DNA of 64,000 nt from Aestuariibaculum marinum (GCF_014596975.1 NZ_JACVXD010000002.1:520553-584552); one strand, 5' to 3'; positions 34,237 to 43,738 are shown, counted from the stretch's first letter. The notes: generated by a model from the letters alone, not told the origin. Translations and numbers: made by a program.

Positions 34237-35532
34237 ATGATAAAGAATTTTGTTGAAGAATTAACCTGGCGTGGAATGATCCAGGATAGTATGCCGGGAA
34301 CCGAAGAGCACTTAATGGAAGCTATGCGTTTGGCGTATGTTGGTATTGATCCAACGGCCGATTCGCTGCATATTGGGCATTTAGTAGGTGTTATGGGACT
34401 TAAACATTTTCAATTATCAGGACATAAGCCAGTGGCACTTGTAGGAGGAGCAACCGGAATGATTGGTGACCCGTCTGGGAAGTCTGCTGAGCGTAATTTA
34501 TTAAACGAAGAAACGTTAAGACACAATCAAAATGCGATTAAAGAGCAGTTATCTCGCTTTTTAGATTTTGATAGTGATGCGGACAATGCTGCGGTTATCG
34601 TGAATAATTACGATTGGATGAAAGAGTTTTCATTCTTAGAGTTTATTCGTGATGTTGGTAAGCACATTACGGTGAATTACATGATGGCGAAAGATTCGGT
34701 TAAGAAACGTTTGTCATCAGAATCGTCTGTAGGGATGAGTTTTACCGAATTTACATATCAGTTAGTTCAAGGTTACGATTTTTTACATTTATTCCGTGAA
34801 AACAATTGTACCTTACAAATGGGCGGAAGCGACCAGTGGGGTAATATTACAACAGGAACCGAATTAATTCGTCGTGTAGATGGTGGAAAAGGATATGCTT
34901 TAACCTGGCCGTTAATTACAAAAGCCGATGGGACCAAGTTTGGAAAAACCGAAGGTGGAAATATATGGTTAGATGCCGAAAGAACATCGCCTTACAAATT
35001 TTACCAGTACTGGTTAAATACCAGTGATGTTGATGCTGAAAAATATATTAAGATTTTTACATTCTTATCTCGTGAAGAGATTGAAAGTTTAATCGAAGAA
35101 CATAAACAGGCGCCTCATTTACGTGTGTTACAAAGACGTTTAGCGGAAGAAATCACAACCATGGTGCATTCTAAAGAAGAATTAGATAACGCAATTAAAG
35201 CGAGTGAAATTTTATTTGGAAAATCTACAGGTGAAGATTTAAAAGGCTTGAATGCAAAAACCTTTTTAGAAGTTTTTGAAGGTGTGCCGCTAACTGAAAT
35301 TTCAAGAGAAGATATTGAAAACGGATTAGATATTATTGGTGCTTTAGCCGAAAGAGGTGGCTTCTTAAAATCGAATAGTGAAGCCAGACGTGCTTTAAAA
35401 GAAAATTCTATTTCCGTAAATAAAGAAAAAGTAAAAGAAGATTATAGTATCACTACAGCAGATTTAATAAACGATAAGTTTGTCTTACTGCAACGTGGTA
35501 AAAAGAATTACTTTGTATTAAGTATTGTATAA
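34237..35532 (+). CDS. tyrS: Tyrosine--tRNA ligase
   Basis: A 431-residue class I synthetase charging tRNA-Tyr. The HIGH motif is in [10 protein letters not shown] near residue 47, the GGSDQWGNI tyrosine-binding segment is near residue 197, and the KMSKS-equivalent is KFGKTEGGN near residue 235. The C-terminal 65 residues form an S4 RNA-binding domain ([19 protein letters not shown]). The length is typical of the TyrS-type enzyme. Confidence 0.97.
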   Translation: MIKNFVEELTWRGMIQDSMPGTEEHLMEAMRLAYVGIDPTADSLHIGHLVGVMGLKHFQLSGHKPVALVGGATGMIGDPSGKSAERNLLNEETLRHNQNAIKEQLSRFLDFDSDADNAAVIVNNYDWMKEFSFLEFIRDVGKHITVNYMMAKDSVKKRLSSESSVGMSFTEFTYQLVQGYDFLHLFRENNCTLQMGGSDQWGNITTGTELIRRVDGGKGYALTWPLITKADGTKFGKTEGGNIWLDAERTSPYKFYQYWLNTSDVDAEKYIKIFTFLSREEIESLIEEHKQAPHLRVLQRRLAEEITTMVHSKEELDNAIKASEILFGKSTGEDLKGLNAKTFLEVFEGVPLTEISREDIENGLDIIGALAERGGFLKSNSEARRALKENSISVNKEKVKEDYSITTADLINDKFVLLQRGKKNYFVLSIV

Positions 35533-35535
35533 AGA

Positions 35536-35565
35536 AAAAAGCCTGATGTTTACATCAGGCTTTTT
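35536..35565 (+). terminator. Rho-independent terminator of tyrS
   Basis: A 14-bp perfect stem (35536-35549 with 35552-35565) containing GCCTGATG/CATCAGGC, with flanking A- and T-runs. The A-run also lets it work for the minus strand. Confidence 0.88.
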
Positions 35566-35654
35566 AATTAACCAACCTAAAAATAATTAATCTTTTAGTT
35601 TTGCTTTCTCAGCAAGAAGTTTGTCGTGTATTTTTAATAAAACTTACAGTTGTT

Positions 35655-36635
35655 TTATAAAACCATAAGGTTGCATCCGCGAATATCAGAATTGTCGAAG
35701 CGACCGATGACCTCAAAAGAATTATCCTCGTAAACTTTACCTAAATCCTGTGTGGCAATAAACGAACAGGAATTAATGTTGGCTAAATCAATTACGTTAA
35801 TACCACCAGCTTTACCTTTAGGTAAGATGGTTAGGGCATCTTCGGTGTCACGGGTTAAAATGCGCATCCATGGCGGACAATTAAAAACACCATGACCTTT
35901 TGAATAGGCCTGACTCAATAATTCGGTCATGCCATATTCGCTGTGAATCGCATCCACGCCAAATCCTTGCTTTAAAATATGATGAAGTTCGGCACGAATC
36001 AATTCTTTTCGGCGCCCTTTCATGCCGCCGGTTTCCATAACAATCGTATTTTTCAATTGAAACTGATGCGTTTCAACCAAGTCAAGTAACGCGAAAGAAA
36101 CGCCGATAAGTAAGATTTTTTTACCCGAAGCATCCAATTCAATTAGAGTATCTTTTAATTCTGAAAGGTTATTCAAATAAAAGCCGCTTTCAGCATGTTT
36201 AGACTGCTCAATCATGGCATCGACCATATAGATTAATGAAGAGCCTTCGCGTTCCAGATAAGACGGTAAAAGCGCCAGTACTACATAATCATCAACTTTA
36301 CCATAAAACGACTCAAAACCTTTAAAAAAGCTATTTTCATAAATGCTTAAATCGGTCACCAGATGTCTACTAGTTAAATTTCCTGTGGTGCCCGAACTGG
36401 TAAATGTGGTTTTAATATCGTCTTTAGAGCTTAAAATGTCGTGTGATTTAAAAAATTGAATAGGTAAAAAAGGAATATCGCTTACAGATTTTACATCACC
36501 AGGATGAATGTAAAGTAAATCACAAAATGAGCGGTATACTCGATTGTTACTAAACTGAAATTTGAAAACCTCTAAAGCTAAGTTCTCAAACTCCTGGTTG
36601 TTTTTTATATTGAAAATGGCTGTTGTATCTATCAT
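35655..36635 (-). CDS. LuxE/PaaK family acyl-protein synthetase
   Basis: A 326-residue member of the LuxE acyl-protein synthetase family, related to adenylate-forming enzymes. The TFTSSGTTGNLTSRH loop near residue 78 is the nucleotide-binding SGTTG motif, EYGMTELLSQAYS near residue 240 is a substrate/adenylate motif, and the end reads GRFDNSDIRGCNLMV. The start at 36635 is chosen because the upstream alternative (36683) would lie inside the terminator of the preceding gene. Homologues often sit in surface-polysaccharide or lipid loci, but no such genes adjoin it here. Confidence 0.88.
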   Translation of the reverse strand: MIDTTAIFNIKNNQEFENLALEVFKFQFSNNRVYRSFCDLLYIHPGDVKSVSDIPFLPIQFFKSHDILSSKDDIKTTFTSSGTTGNLTSRHLVTDLSIYENSFFKGFESFYGKVDDYVVLALLPSYLEREGSSLIYMVDAMIEQSKHAESGFYLNNLSELKDTLIELDASGKKILLIGVSFALLDLVETHQFQLKNTIVMETGGMKGRRKELIRAELHHILKQGFGVDAIHSEYGMTELLSQAYSKGHGVFNCPPWMRILTRDTEDALTILPKGKAGGINVIDLANINSCSFIATQDLGKVYEDNSFEVIGRFDNSDIRGCNLMVL

Positions 36636-36666
36636 ATTTAAATTACCGTAACAAAAGTAGATAAAA

Positions 36667-36694
36667 TAAAAAAGCGCCACCAAATGGCAGCGCT
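36667..36694 (-). terminator. Terminator of the large T9SS cargo gene
   Basis: On the minus strand AGCGCTGCC pairs with GGTGGCGCT (9 bp, two wobbles) and is followed by a T-run. It separates the T9SS gene from the LuxE-like gene. Confidence 0.75.
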
Positions 36695-36716
36695 CTAAAA
36701 TTTATAAAAAGGAAAT

Positions 36717-38435
36717 TTATTTAATTGCTAATTTTCGTGTTGATACAGCGTCATCTTGAGTCACTTTCATAATATAAACCCCGGCTTTTAACCCAGAAAC
36801 ATCAAGTGTGTTTGAAATGGATTGCTTAATCACTTGTTTACCTAATAAATCGAATACAGTTATATCCATTGTGGAAGTGCTCTTTGCTATAATGTTTACA
36901 TAGCCTAGCGAGGTTGGATTAGGGTACATATTAAAACCTTCAATATTGAAAGTTTTGTTTGAAAGGGCTAAAGGTGTTGCTGCTGTCCATGAAGTTGTGA
37001 TAATTAATTCATCCATTACAATACTTGGAGTTTTGGTACTAGAATCCTGTCTAATTAAAAACTGAGAAAAAGTATTTCCCGAAGAACTAGAAGCTTCACT
37101 AATATCAGGGGTTGGTTCTGTCACTCCTAAGGTTGGATTAATCCATGCATTTACTGTGTTGTTATCGATATCATAGTTGAAAACAACAAATATTGTTTCG
37201 TTTAAGGAATAATCTGTTGTTGGGGTATTAGTTTGGGTTAGGGTAGAGCTGTTACTTATTCCAATTCTGTATGTTGAAGCACTAGTTGGGGATATCCAAA
37301 GACGTGATGCATAATCTCCTCCGTCTGTTCTTAGTACGGCAAAATAGCCATCAACGGCAGAAGCATCAAATGCAGTTACTTTTAGCATAAAAGCAGCATA
37401 AATTTTTCCAGATGATGTAGGAGTATAATCTACTACTGGGTCTGTTCCACTTCCATCAAAAACTATAGAGTTTCCTGTGCCATTTAATGAAGAGTAAGAT
37501 AGACTTCCAGACTGGATTAAAACCTCGTCACCTGAGAAATAATTAGTCCATGGTGTTTGTCCTCCTAATGCTTCATCAACTGAATAATCAAAATGATCGA
37601 TATATGGTAATGTTTGAATTTCATATGTTGTAAATGAAACGGATTTGGTTACAGGGCTAGATAGAGGGTTTCCACTGTTGTCTACTAATTCCAAAGTTAT
37701 AGAGTGTGAACCTTTAGTAAGACCTGTTAAGTTAATAGTGTTAGTATCAAATTTGTCAACAGAACTTCCTCCATCTAAAGAATAGGTAATATAACCATCT
37801 CCGGTACCATTGGCAACATTAAAGTTTTGTACACTAATTTCAATAGGTACATCAGGTCCAGGAATGATGTCGTTATCATTTGGAGATGTTATGCCTAAGG
37901 TAGGTGTAACTGTTGCTTCTTGGAAGAATGAAAAATCGTCATAATATACTACGGCAGAACCATATGTTCTTACTTCAAAATAGAAATTATCAGCTGTTGC
38001 GGGTGCGGTTAATGTAACTGAATATTGAGTCCAAATATTTCCATTATTATCAAGGTACGCATTATTTGGTCCTCTAAGTTCATTTGCATTGTCAGAAATT
38101 GTATTAGTACCTGTTCTCCAATAAGACCAAATTCTAGCATCAGTGCCATCACCAAAATTAGAATCTACTTTATACCAGAGAGAGATAGTATATGATGTGC
38201 CAGGTGTTATTCCAGAAATAGTTTGAGATATATCAGAAGTCCCTCCCGTGTGTTTGGCAGAATATGTTCCTGAGTGAAATTCTGTTGATTCTTGTGTTGT
38301 GCTTTCTGCCTTGTCGAAATTACTAGGGGTTGTGGTGTTATCCCAATTTTCGAATCCTCCATTTAAAATGAGTTCTTGTCCAAAAGAAAGTGAGGTAATT
38401 AAGAGGGTAATAAATAAAAAGTAAAATTTTTTCAT
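36717..38435 (-). CDS. T9SS-secreted protein with carbohydrate-binding-like domain
   Basis: A 572-residue secreted protein. Signal peptide residues 1-19 end in SFGQ. Residues about 20-170 form a jelly-roll carbohydrate-binding-like module (LILNGGFENWDN, HSGTYSAKHTGG, GTSYTISLWYKVDS). An Ig-like stretch follows (about 180-270), then a concanavalin/LamG-like region (about 290-480) and a type A T9SS sorting domain in the last 75 residues (FNMYPNPTSLGYVNI, DLLGKQVI, GVYIMKV, STRKLAI). No catalytic site is recognisable, so it is likely an adhesin or glycan-binding surface protein. Confidence 0.9.
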   Translation of the reverse strand: MKKFYFLFITLLITSLSFGQELILNGGFENWDNTTTPSNFDKAESTTQESTEFHSGTYSAKHTGGTSDISQTISGITPGTSYTISLWYKVDSNFGDGTDARIWSYWRTGTNTISDNANELRGPNNAYLDNNGNIWTQYSVTLTAPATADNFYFEVRTYGSAVVYYDDFSFFQEATVTPTLGITSPNDNDIIPGPDVPIEISVQNFNVANGTGDGYITYSLDGGSSVDKFDTNTINLTGLTKGSHSITLELVDNSGNPLSSPVTKSVSFTTYEIQTLPYIDHFDYSVDEALGGQTPWTNYFSGDEVLIQSGSLSYSSLNGTGNSIVFDGSGTDPVVDYTPTSSGKIYAAFMLKVTAFDASAVDGYFAVLRTDGGDYASRLWISPTSASTYRIGISNSSTLTQTNTPTTDYSLNETIFVVFNYDIDNNTVNAWINPTLGVTEPTPDISEASSSSGNTFSQFLIRQDSSTKTPSIVMDELIITTSWTAATPLALSNKTFNIEGFNMYPNPTSLGYVNIIAKSTSTMDITVFDLLGKQVIKQSISNTLDVSGLKAGVYIMKVTQDDAVSTRKLAIK

Positions 38436-38547
38436 GTTACGTAAGATTAATTATACAGTAAGATGTACTAAAATTACGTATTATTTTTTTAAAAAGCTGT
38501 AAATAAGAATGTTAAAGTTGAGTTTTAACCGTGATATAACAATTAGT

Positions 38548-38889
38548 TTACCTTATAACTAATTTACGGGTTTCACTTATGCCGTTTTCCGTAACCTTTA
38601 AGATGTAAACCCCTTTGTTTAAACTGGAGATGTTTAATTCCTTACCTATAAGGGTGGTGGAATAAATGCGTTTTCCTAAAACATCAAAAAATTCAATTTT
38701 CTTTGATAAGTTTTGTTTTGTGGTAATGTAAATATAAGTTCTACCGCTATTAACAGGGTTAGGATAAATAGAAAGATTTTCGATAGTTTGTTGAATAGGA
38801 TTTCCGTTAGCGCTATTTTGTCCCCAGTTTAATTGACTGGTAAACAATGCTAAAGAAAGAAGTAAGATTAAAACGTAGTTTTTTTTCAT
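38548..38889 (-). CDS. Minimal T9SS type A sorting-domain protein
   Basis: A 113-residue secreted protein made of a signal peptide (about residues 1-23, ending NWGQ), a 17-residue linker and a complete type A sorting domain (LSIYPNPVNSGRTYIYI, FFDVLGKRIYS, GVYILKV, ISETRKLVIR). There is no room for a passenger domain. The gene lies directly upstream of the divergent PhoB-like regulator. It is either a genuine mini-cargo or a remnant of a longer gene; the reading frame and start look intact. Confidence 0.85.
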   Translation of the reverse strand: MKKNYVLILLLSLALFTSQLNWGQNSANGNPIQQTIENLSIYPNPVNSGRTYIYITTKQNLSKKIEFFDVLGKRIYSTTLIGKELNISSLNKGVYILKVTENGISETRKLVIR

Positions 38890-39051
38890 AGGTACTATTC
38901 AACGTTGTAAATTTAATAAATTATTGTAAAAGTGGTGCCAAAAAAGAGTTAAAGAAACTCGTATTTGGTCGAAAATTTTAAGATTATGTAATCTATTTGT
39001 TATCTTAGTGTTATTAAATATACGTAGAGTTAACAGTTTTGGTTTAAGTTA

Positions 39052-39059
39052 TATCTTTG
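39052..39059 (+). promoter_or_regulatory. Promoter -7 box for the PhoB/PhoR-like pair
   Basis: TATCTTTG fits TAnnTTTG. It excludes an upstream alternative start at 39057 and supports the ATG at 39099. Confidence 0.55.
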
Positions 39060-39098
39060 ACGCAGAAATCAAAAAAAGTATTCTACATACTAATAAAT

Positions 39099-39779
39099 AT
39101 GAATAAAAAAGACATCAAAATACTGCTTGTCGACGATGAGCCGGATATTTTAGAAATTGTTGGTTATAACCTGTCAAGTGAAGGATATCAAGTAATTACT
39201 GCCGAAAATGGTCAGGAAGGGGTAAAGAAAGCAAAAAAGGAATTACCTCACTTAATTATTTTAGACGTGATGATGCCTGAAATGGATGGTATTGAAGCTT
39301 GTGAACTTATTAGAAAACATCCGGATTTGCAAAATACATTGGTAGTGTTTTTAACAGCCAGAGGAGAAGATTATTCTCAGGTAGCTGGGTTTGATGCTGG
39401 TGCCGATGATTATATTACAAAACCTATCAAACCAAAGGTGTTAGTAAGTAAGGTTAAAGCACTTTTACGTCGATTTAAAGATGAAGAAGCTGCTGACATG
39501 GTGAAATTAGGTAGTTTGGTAATTAATAGAGACGAGTACAAGATTACGTCTAAAGGAAAAGAAATTGTTTTACCAAGAAAAGAATTTGAATTACTATCTT
39601 TATTAGCATCAAAGCCAGGTAAGGTTTTTAAACGCGATGAAATTTTAGATACCGTTTGGGGTAACGAAGTGGTAGTTGGAGGGAGAACTATTGATGTTCA
39701 TATTCGTAAACTTCGTGAGAAAATTGGAGACGATAGTTTTAAAACCATTAAAGGAGTTGGGTATAAGTTTGTAGATTAA
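39099..39779 (+). CDS. Response regulator transcription factor, OmpR/PhoB type
   Basis: A 226-residue response regulator. The receiver domain has the acidic pocket VDDEPD near the N-terminus, the phospho-acceptor Asp in LIILDVMMPEMDG, the Thr in VVFLTARG and the Lys in YITKPIKP. The C-terminal winged helix carries the recognition segment GRTIDVHIRKLREKIG and the usual ending TIKGVGYKFVD. It is translationally coupled (TAATG) to the kinase at 39779. The pair resembles PhoB/PhoR, but phosphate control is not demonstrated because no pst genes are nearby. Confidence 0.95.
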   Translation: MNKKDIKILLVDDEPDILEIVGYNLSSEGYQVITAENGQEGVKKAKKELPHLIILDVMMPEMDGIEACELIRKHPDLQNTLVVFLTARGEDYSQVAGFDAGADDYITKPIKPKVLVSKVKALLRRFKDEEAADMVKLGSLVINRDEYKITSKGKEIVLPRKEFELLSLLASKPGKVFKRDEILDTVWGNEVVVGGRTIDVHIRKLREKIGDDSFKTIKGVGYKFVD

Positions 39780-40822
39780 TGCAACCAAAATTTAAAAAAT
39801 CATATAAATTTGCGGTAATTACATCGCTATATATAACCGGTTTTATAACGCTCTTAACGAGTGTTTTTTTATATTCATTTTATACCATTAACTTCTGGTA
39901 TGTTTTCATTTTAGCCTTAGGAACTTATGCGTTTTCGTTCCTAATGATTCAATCCCGTATCGAGCGCTTAATCTACAAGCGGGTAAAGAAAATATACGAT
40001 GATTTGACGCTTTTAGAATCGACGAGTTTAACAAAGCGTACCATCACCACCGATATGCAAACTTTAACCGAAGAGATTGATAAGTTTGCTCGTGATAAGA
40101 AAATAGAAATTGAATCGCTTAAAGTACGAGAGAATTACCGAAAAGAGTTTTTAGGTAATGTATCTCACGAATTAAAAACACCTTTATTCACGGTTCAAGG
40201 GTATATACTAACGCTCTTAGATGGTGCGATGGATGATAAAAATATACGTAGGAAATATCTGGAACGTGCCAGTAAAGGAATTGAACGTCTGGGCTATATC
40301 ATTAAAGATTTAGATATGATTACCAAGTTAGAAGTTGGTGATTTAAGTTTAAATGTTGAGGTGTTCGATATTGTGGAGTTGGTAAAAAGTGTTTTCGATA
40401 TGCTGGAGATGAAAGCATCCAAAAAGAAAATTACATTAACCTTCGATAGAGTATATCCGGATCCTATTTATGTTAGGGCCGATAAGGAACGTATTCAACA
40501 GGTAGTCGCTAACTTGGTGGTTAATTCTATTAAATACGGAAACGAAAAAGGTACTACTGAAATTAGTATTGAAAACTTGATTAAGAATAAGGTTATAGTT
40601 CGTGTTACAGATAATGGTGAGGGAATTGCTAAAATGCATTTACCGCGACTGTTTGAGCGTTTCTATCGTGTTGATAAAAGTGGTTCGCGTAAAGAAGGCG
40701 GTTCAGGATTGGGACTTTCAATTGTAAAGCACATTATTGAAGCTCATGACGAAAAGATCTATGTCGAGAGTGAATTTGGCGTAGGTAGTGAGTTTTCATT
40801 CACCTTAGAAAAGGTTAAATAA
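39779..40822 (+). CDS. Sensor histidine kinase, PhoR-like
   Basis: A 347-residue membrane kinase. Two hydrophobic segments at about residues 11-30 and 36-54 have almost no periplasmic loop between them, so any signal is sensed in the membrane or through partner proteins. The H box is VSHELKTPLFTVQGY near residue 130, the N box VVNSIKYG, G1 DNGEGIA and G2 GGSGLGLSIVKHI. It partners the regulator encoded one base upstream. Its last 18 bases overlap the convergent glycosyltransferase gene. Confidence 0.95.
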   Translation: MQPKFKKSYKFAVITSLYITGFITLLTSVFLYSFYTINFWYVFILALGTYAFSFLMIQSRIERLIYKRVKKIYDDLTLLESTSLTKRTITTDMQTLTEEIDKFARDKKIEIESLKVRENYRKEFLGNVSHELKTPLFTVQGYILTLLDGAMDDKNIRRKYLERASKGIERLGYIIKDLDMITKLEVGDLSLNVEVFDIVELVKSVFDMLEMKASKKKITLTFDRVYPDPIYVRADKERIQQVVANLVVNSIKYGNEKGTTEISIENLIKNKVIVRVTDNGEGIAKMHLPRLFERFYRVDKSGSRKEGGSGLGLSIVKHIIEAHDEKIYVESEFGVGSEFSFTLEKVK

Positions 40823-41851
40823 ACGTTTAAAGTCAGCTTCAAAGTCAAAAGCAGTTAAGCCTTTGAAGTTGGCTATGGTTTCTAATCTATCTAAAGTAAA
40901 TTTTTCTTGCTTACAACTTGGTACTAAGCCTTCTTGAGTTAACCGATTGGCTAAATATTCCTGTTCAAATTGTCCGGGGGTAGGAATAAAAAAGGCTTTT
41001 TTATTCAGCTTGGCTAAATCCATAACCGTTGTATAACCAGATCGTGAAATTACCAAAGCGCTTTCATTAATCGTTTTTTCTAACAATTCCGATGTCATAA
41101 AATTATACACGGTAATATTACCAAATTGCTTTTTGGTTTGTTTGGGTTGCATTAGTCCTTTTACAAAAACGACTTTACCTTTGTAGTTTTTCAGCTCATA
41201 AAGTAATTTGTCTTCAAGTAGGGTGCGTTGTGGTTCTGGTCCCGACAGCAAAACCATTAAATCGTTTTTAAAAGGGACTTCTTTTTTCTCAAATCGGCTT
41301 AACGGGCCAATATATTCGGTTGGTATTTCAAAAGCGTCTACGTGGCCTAGCTTTCCACTTAAATTAAGGTTGTCACTTGTGTCTGGTACCCAGCATATAT
41401 TGAACTTTTTAATGAATTTTTTATGCATTTTTGTGCTAAGCCATGTTGTAGAACCGCTTAATACTTTTAATTGATGTGTAATGAAAACCGAAGGCAACGC
41501 CTTGTTGTAAACCCCCAATCTGTTGTCTGATATAATTCCAGAAATGTTATAGGTTTTTACAATGGTCTCAATCGCTTTTTTTTCGTTAAAAATAGCTTGT
41601 AATAATCGTGGAGAATCTTTTAGAAGCTTTAATTTAAAGAATTTTCCATTTTTAGCGTAAGTTACGTTGTATGAAGGTAATTCAATGTGTGTAAGCTTCG
41701 GGAATTCCTTTTTTAACAATGAAAGTGCAACGCCATCACTCGCAATAATGGGTTCAAAACCATTAGCTGATAAAGCCTTTATGATAGGAATGCACCTGGT
41801 GGCATGACCTAGACCCCAATTTAAGGGAGCGACTAAAATTCGTTTTTTCAT
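40805..41851 (-). CDS. Glycosyltransferase family protein, MurG/UGT-like (GT-B fold)
   Basis: A 348-residue GT-B transferase. The N-terminal glycine-rich motif PLNWGLGHATRCIPIIKAL and the C-terminal nucleotide-sugar segment ALVISRSGYTTVMDLAKLNK with FFIPTPGQFEQEYLANRL are characteristic of MurG-like and teichuronic/UDP-sugar transferases. The start at MKKRILVAPLNWG (41851) is preferred to an ATG 54 bases upstream. Acceptor and donor are unknown. The gene stands alone between the PhoR-like kinase and trmB. Confidence 0.88.
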   Translation of the reverse strand: MKKRILVAPLNWGLGHATRCIPIIKALSANGFEPIIASDGVALSLLKKEFPKLTHIELPSYNVTYAKNGKFFKLKLLKDSPRLLQAIFNEKKAIETIVKTYNISGIISDNRLGVYNKALPSVFITHQLKVLSGSTTWLSTKMHKKFIKKFNICWVPDTSDNLNLSGKLGHVDAFEIPTEYIGPLSRFEKKEVPFKNDLMVLLSGPEPQRTLLEDKLLYELKNYKGKVVFVKGLMQPKQTKKQFGNITVYNFMTSELLEKTINESALVISRSGYTTVMDLAKLNKKAFFIPTPGQFEQEYLANRLTQEGLVPSCKQEKFTLDRLETIANFKGLTAFDFEADFKRLFNLF

Positions 41852-41962
41852 TAAAATCAAAGGTATGTATATAAACGCTCTCGTATATTTCCTTAATTTT
41901 ACCAAATATTTATTTCCTTCTTAACTGAAGGATATTAACAACATTAAAAATAGTAATTATCT

Positions 41963-42637
41963 GTGGGAAGCAAGAACAAACTAAGACGTTTTAGAGAGAA
42001 CGAAACGTTTTCAAATGTGTATCAACCAACACGTGACGAATTGGTGAATGAGGAGTATGAGTTTAAGGGCAACTGGAATAAAAATGTTTTTAAAAATGAT
42101 AACCCACTAGTATTGGAATTAGGCTGCGGAAAAGGAGAGTATTCTGTAGCATTGGCACAACGTTATCCCGATAAAAACTTTATTGGAATAGATATAAAAG
42201 GCGCGCGATTTTGGCGTGGAGCTAAAACTGCTGTGGAAGAAAATATTCCTAATGTTGCTTTTTTACGTACGCAAATAGAACTTATCGATCATGCTTTTGG
42301 TGCAAATGAAGTTGATGAAATTTGGATTACATTTCCTGACCCTCAAATAAAATACAAGCGTACCAAACACCGTATGACAAATGCTGAGTTTTTAGCACGT
42401 TACAAAAAAATATTAAAGGAAGATGGGGTGGTAAATTTAAAAACAGATAGTGAATTTATGCACGGTTATACTCTTGGTTTATTACACGGTGCCGGCCATG
42501 AGGTATTATACGCCAACCATAATGTTTATAAGCAGGAGGGAAGTCCGGAAGAAGTAACCAGTATTCAAACCTTTTACGAATCGCAATATTTAGAACAAAA
42601 CAAAGCAATTACGTATATTCGATTTAAAATTAAGTAG
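41963..42637 (+). CDS. trmB: tRNA (guanosine(46)-N7)-methyltransferase
   Basis: A 224-residue SAM-dependent enzyme making m7G46 in the tRNA variable loop. SAM motif I is LELGCGKGEYSVALA near residue 51, followed by FIGIDIKGARFWRGAK and the hallmark ITFPDPQIKYKRTKHRM. The start codon is GTG, supported by the family opening MGSKNKLRRFRENETFSNV. It is followed 2 bases later by the LysE-family gene, which also uses GTG, so both are in one operon. Confidence 0.96.
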   Translation: MGSKNKLRRFRENETFSNVYQPTRDELVNEEYEFKGNWNKNVFKNDNPLVLELGCGKGEYSVALAQRYPDKNFIGIDIKGARFWRGAKTAVEENIPNVAFLRTQIELIDHAFGANEVDEIWITFPDPQIKYKRTKHRMTNAEFLARYKKILKEDGVVNLKTDSEFMHGYTLGLLHGAGHEVLYANHNVYKQEGSPEEVTSIQTFYESQYLEQNKAITYIRFKIK

Positions 42638-42639
42638 TT

Positions 42640-43269
42640 GTGAATATTACAGTCATCTTTTTTTTAGGCTTAATTATATCGTTAGTGGGGGTGATTCCAC
42701 CGGGCTTGTTGAATATGACAGCTGCCAAAATTAGCCTAAAAGAAGGGCATACAAGAGGTATTATGTTTTCGGTTGGGGTTTGCGTTATTGTATTGGTGCA
42801 AACTTATATTGCTTCGGTTTTTGCAAGGTATTTAAGTAAAAACACCGAAGTGGTTGATATCCTTCAACGTGTGGCCTTTGTAATATTTGTACTGATTACC
42901 ATATACTTTTTATTTGTAGCTAAAAAAGAGCCGAAAGAAGTCGCAGAAATTGAAATGCGAAGTAAACGCAGTCGCTTTTTTCAAGGTATGTTTATGTCGG
43001 TAATCAATGTGTTCCCTATTCCGTATCAGGCATATATGACGATTACATTGGCTTCAATCGGTTGGTTAACTTTCAATCAGATTGATATTTTAACTTATGT
43101 GATTGGAACCGCTATGGGGACTTTTGTCATGCTGTATATTTACATGTTTTTCTTCGATAAAATAAAAGATAAGCCTATTACCTCACAAAAAAGTATGAAT
43201 TACTTGATAGGCGGCATTACCGGAATTATTTCTGTAGTGACCTTAATCAATATTTTAAAAGAGCTTTAA
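42640..43269 (+). CDS. LysE family transporter
   Basis: A 209-residue inner-membrane protein with about six helices, matching the LysE/RhtB superfamily of amino-acid and metabolite exporters. The opening LGLIISLVGVIPPGLLNMTAAK has the family's conserved Pro-Pro-Gly turn. It starts with GTG two bases after trmB and is followed one base later by the alkyltransferase-like gene, so the three are tightly coupled. The exported compound is not predictable. Confidence 0.9.
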   Translation: MNITVIFFLGLIISLVGVIPPGLLNMTAAKISLKEGHTRGIMFSVGVCVIVLVQTYIASVFARYLSKNTEVVDILQRVAFVIFVLITIYFLFVAKKEPKEVAEIEMRSKRSRFFQGMFMSVINVFPIPYQAYMTITLASIGWLTFNQIDILTYVIGTAMGTFVMLYIYMFFFDKIKDKPITSQKSMNYLIGGITGIISVVTLINILKEL

Positions 43270-43270
43270 G

Positions 43271-43600
43271 ATGAAACCGGAAACCCTAAATTTTTTCGAT
43301 AAAGTTTACGAGGTTGCCAAACAAATTCCTTTTGGAAGAGTTACAAGTTATGGTGCCATTGCAACTTATCTTGGTGCTGCCAGAAGTGCGCGAATGGTTG
43401 GTTATGCCATGAATGGGTCTTCGGGGAAAGATGTGCCTGCCCATCGGGTGGTAAATAGAAAAGGATTGCTCACCGGGAAACAACATTTCGACGGTACTAA
43501 TTTAATGCAACAACTTTTAGAAAGTGAAGGCATAAAAGTAATCGATAATCAAATTCAGGATTTTGAAGAGGTATTTTGGAATCCTACTGAAGAGTTATAA
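43271..43600 (+). CDS. Alkyltransferase-like (ATL) DNA-binding protein
   Basis: A 109-residue protein of the MGMT family that lacks the N-terminal domain and the alkyl-acceptor Cys. The site reads VPAHRVVNRKG, where A57 replaces the Cys of PCHRV. The DNA-binding helix (IPFGRVTSYGAIATYLG) and the Arg finger region (ARSARMVGYAMNG) are kept. ATL proteins bind O6-alkylguanine lesions and hand them to nucleotide-excision repair instead of repairing them. It closes the trmB operon. Confidence 0.92.
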   Translation: MKPETLNFFDKVYEVAKQIPFGRVTSYGAIATYLGAARSARMVGYAMNGSSGKDVPAHRVVNRKGLLTGKQHFDGTNLMQQLLESEGIKVIDNQIQDFEEVFWNPTEEL

Positions 43601-43730
43601 TTCTTCAATATAACCTCTTGTTTAGCAGATAAAATGAAGGTTTTTTTAAAATTCATCGTATTATCTTTAAATAAAATTCAACCATAAATCATTTCAATAG
43701 CTAGGGCTTTATATTCTGAACAATTCACAG

Positions 43731-43738
43731 TATATTTG
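43731..43738 (+). promoter_or_regulatory. Promoter -7 box for the Mrp-NifU unit
   Basis: TATATTTG fits TAnnTTTG, 27 bases before the Mrp ATG. Confidence 0.5.

Noticed and set aside
35589..35640. Short minus-strand frame reading LLKIHDKLLAEKAKLKD just after the LuxE-like gene
   Set aside because: It looks like the C-terminus of a protein and may be a gene remnant, but it has no start codon and is too short to support.
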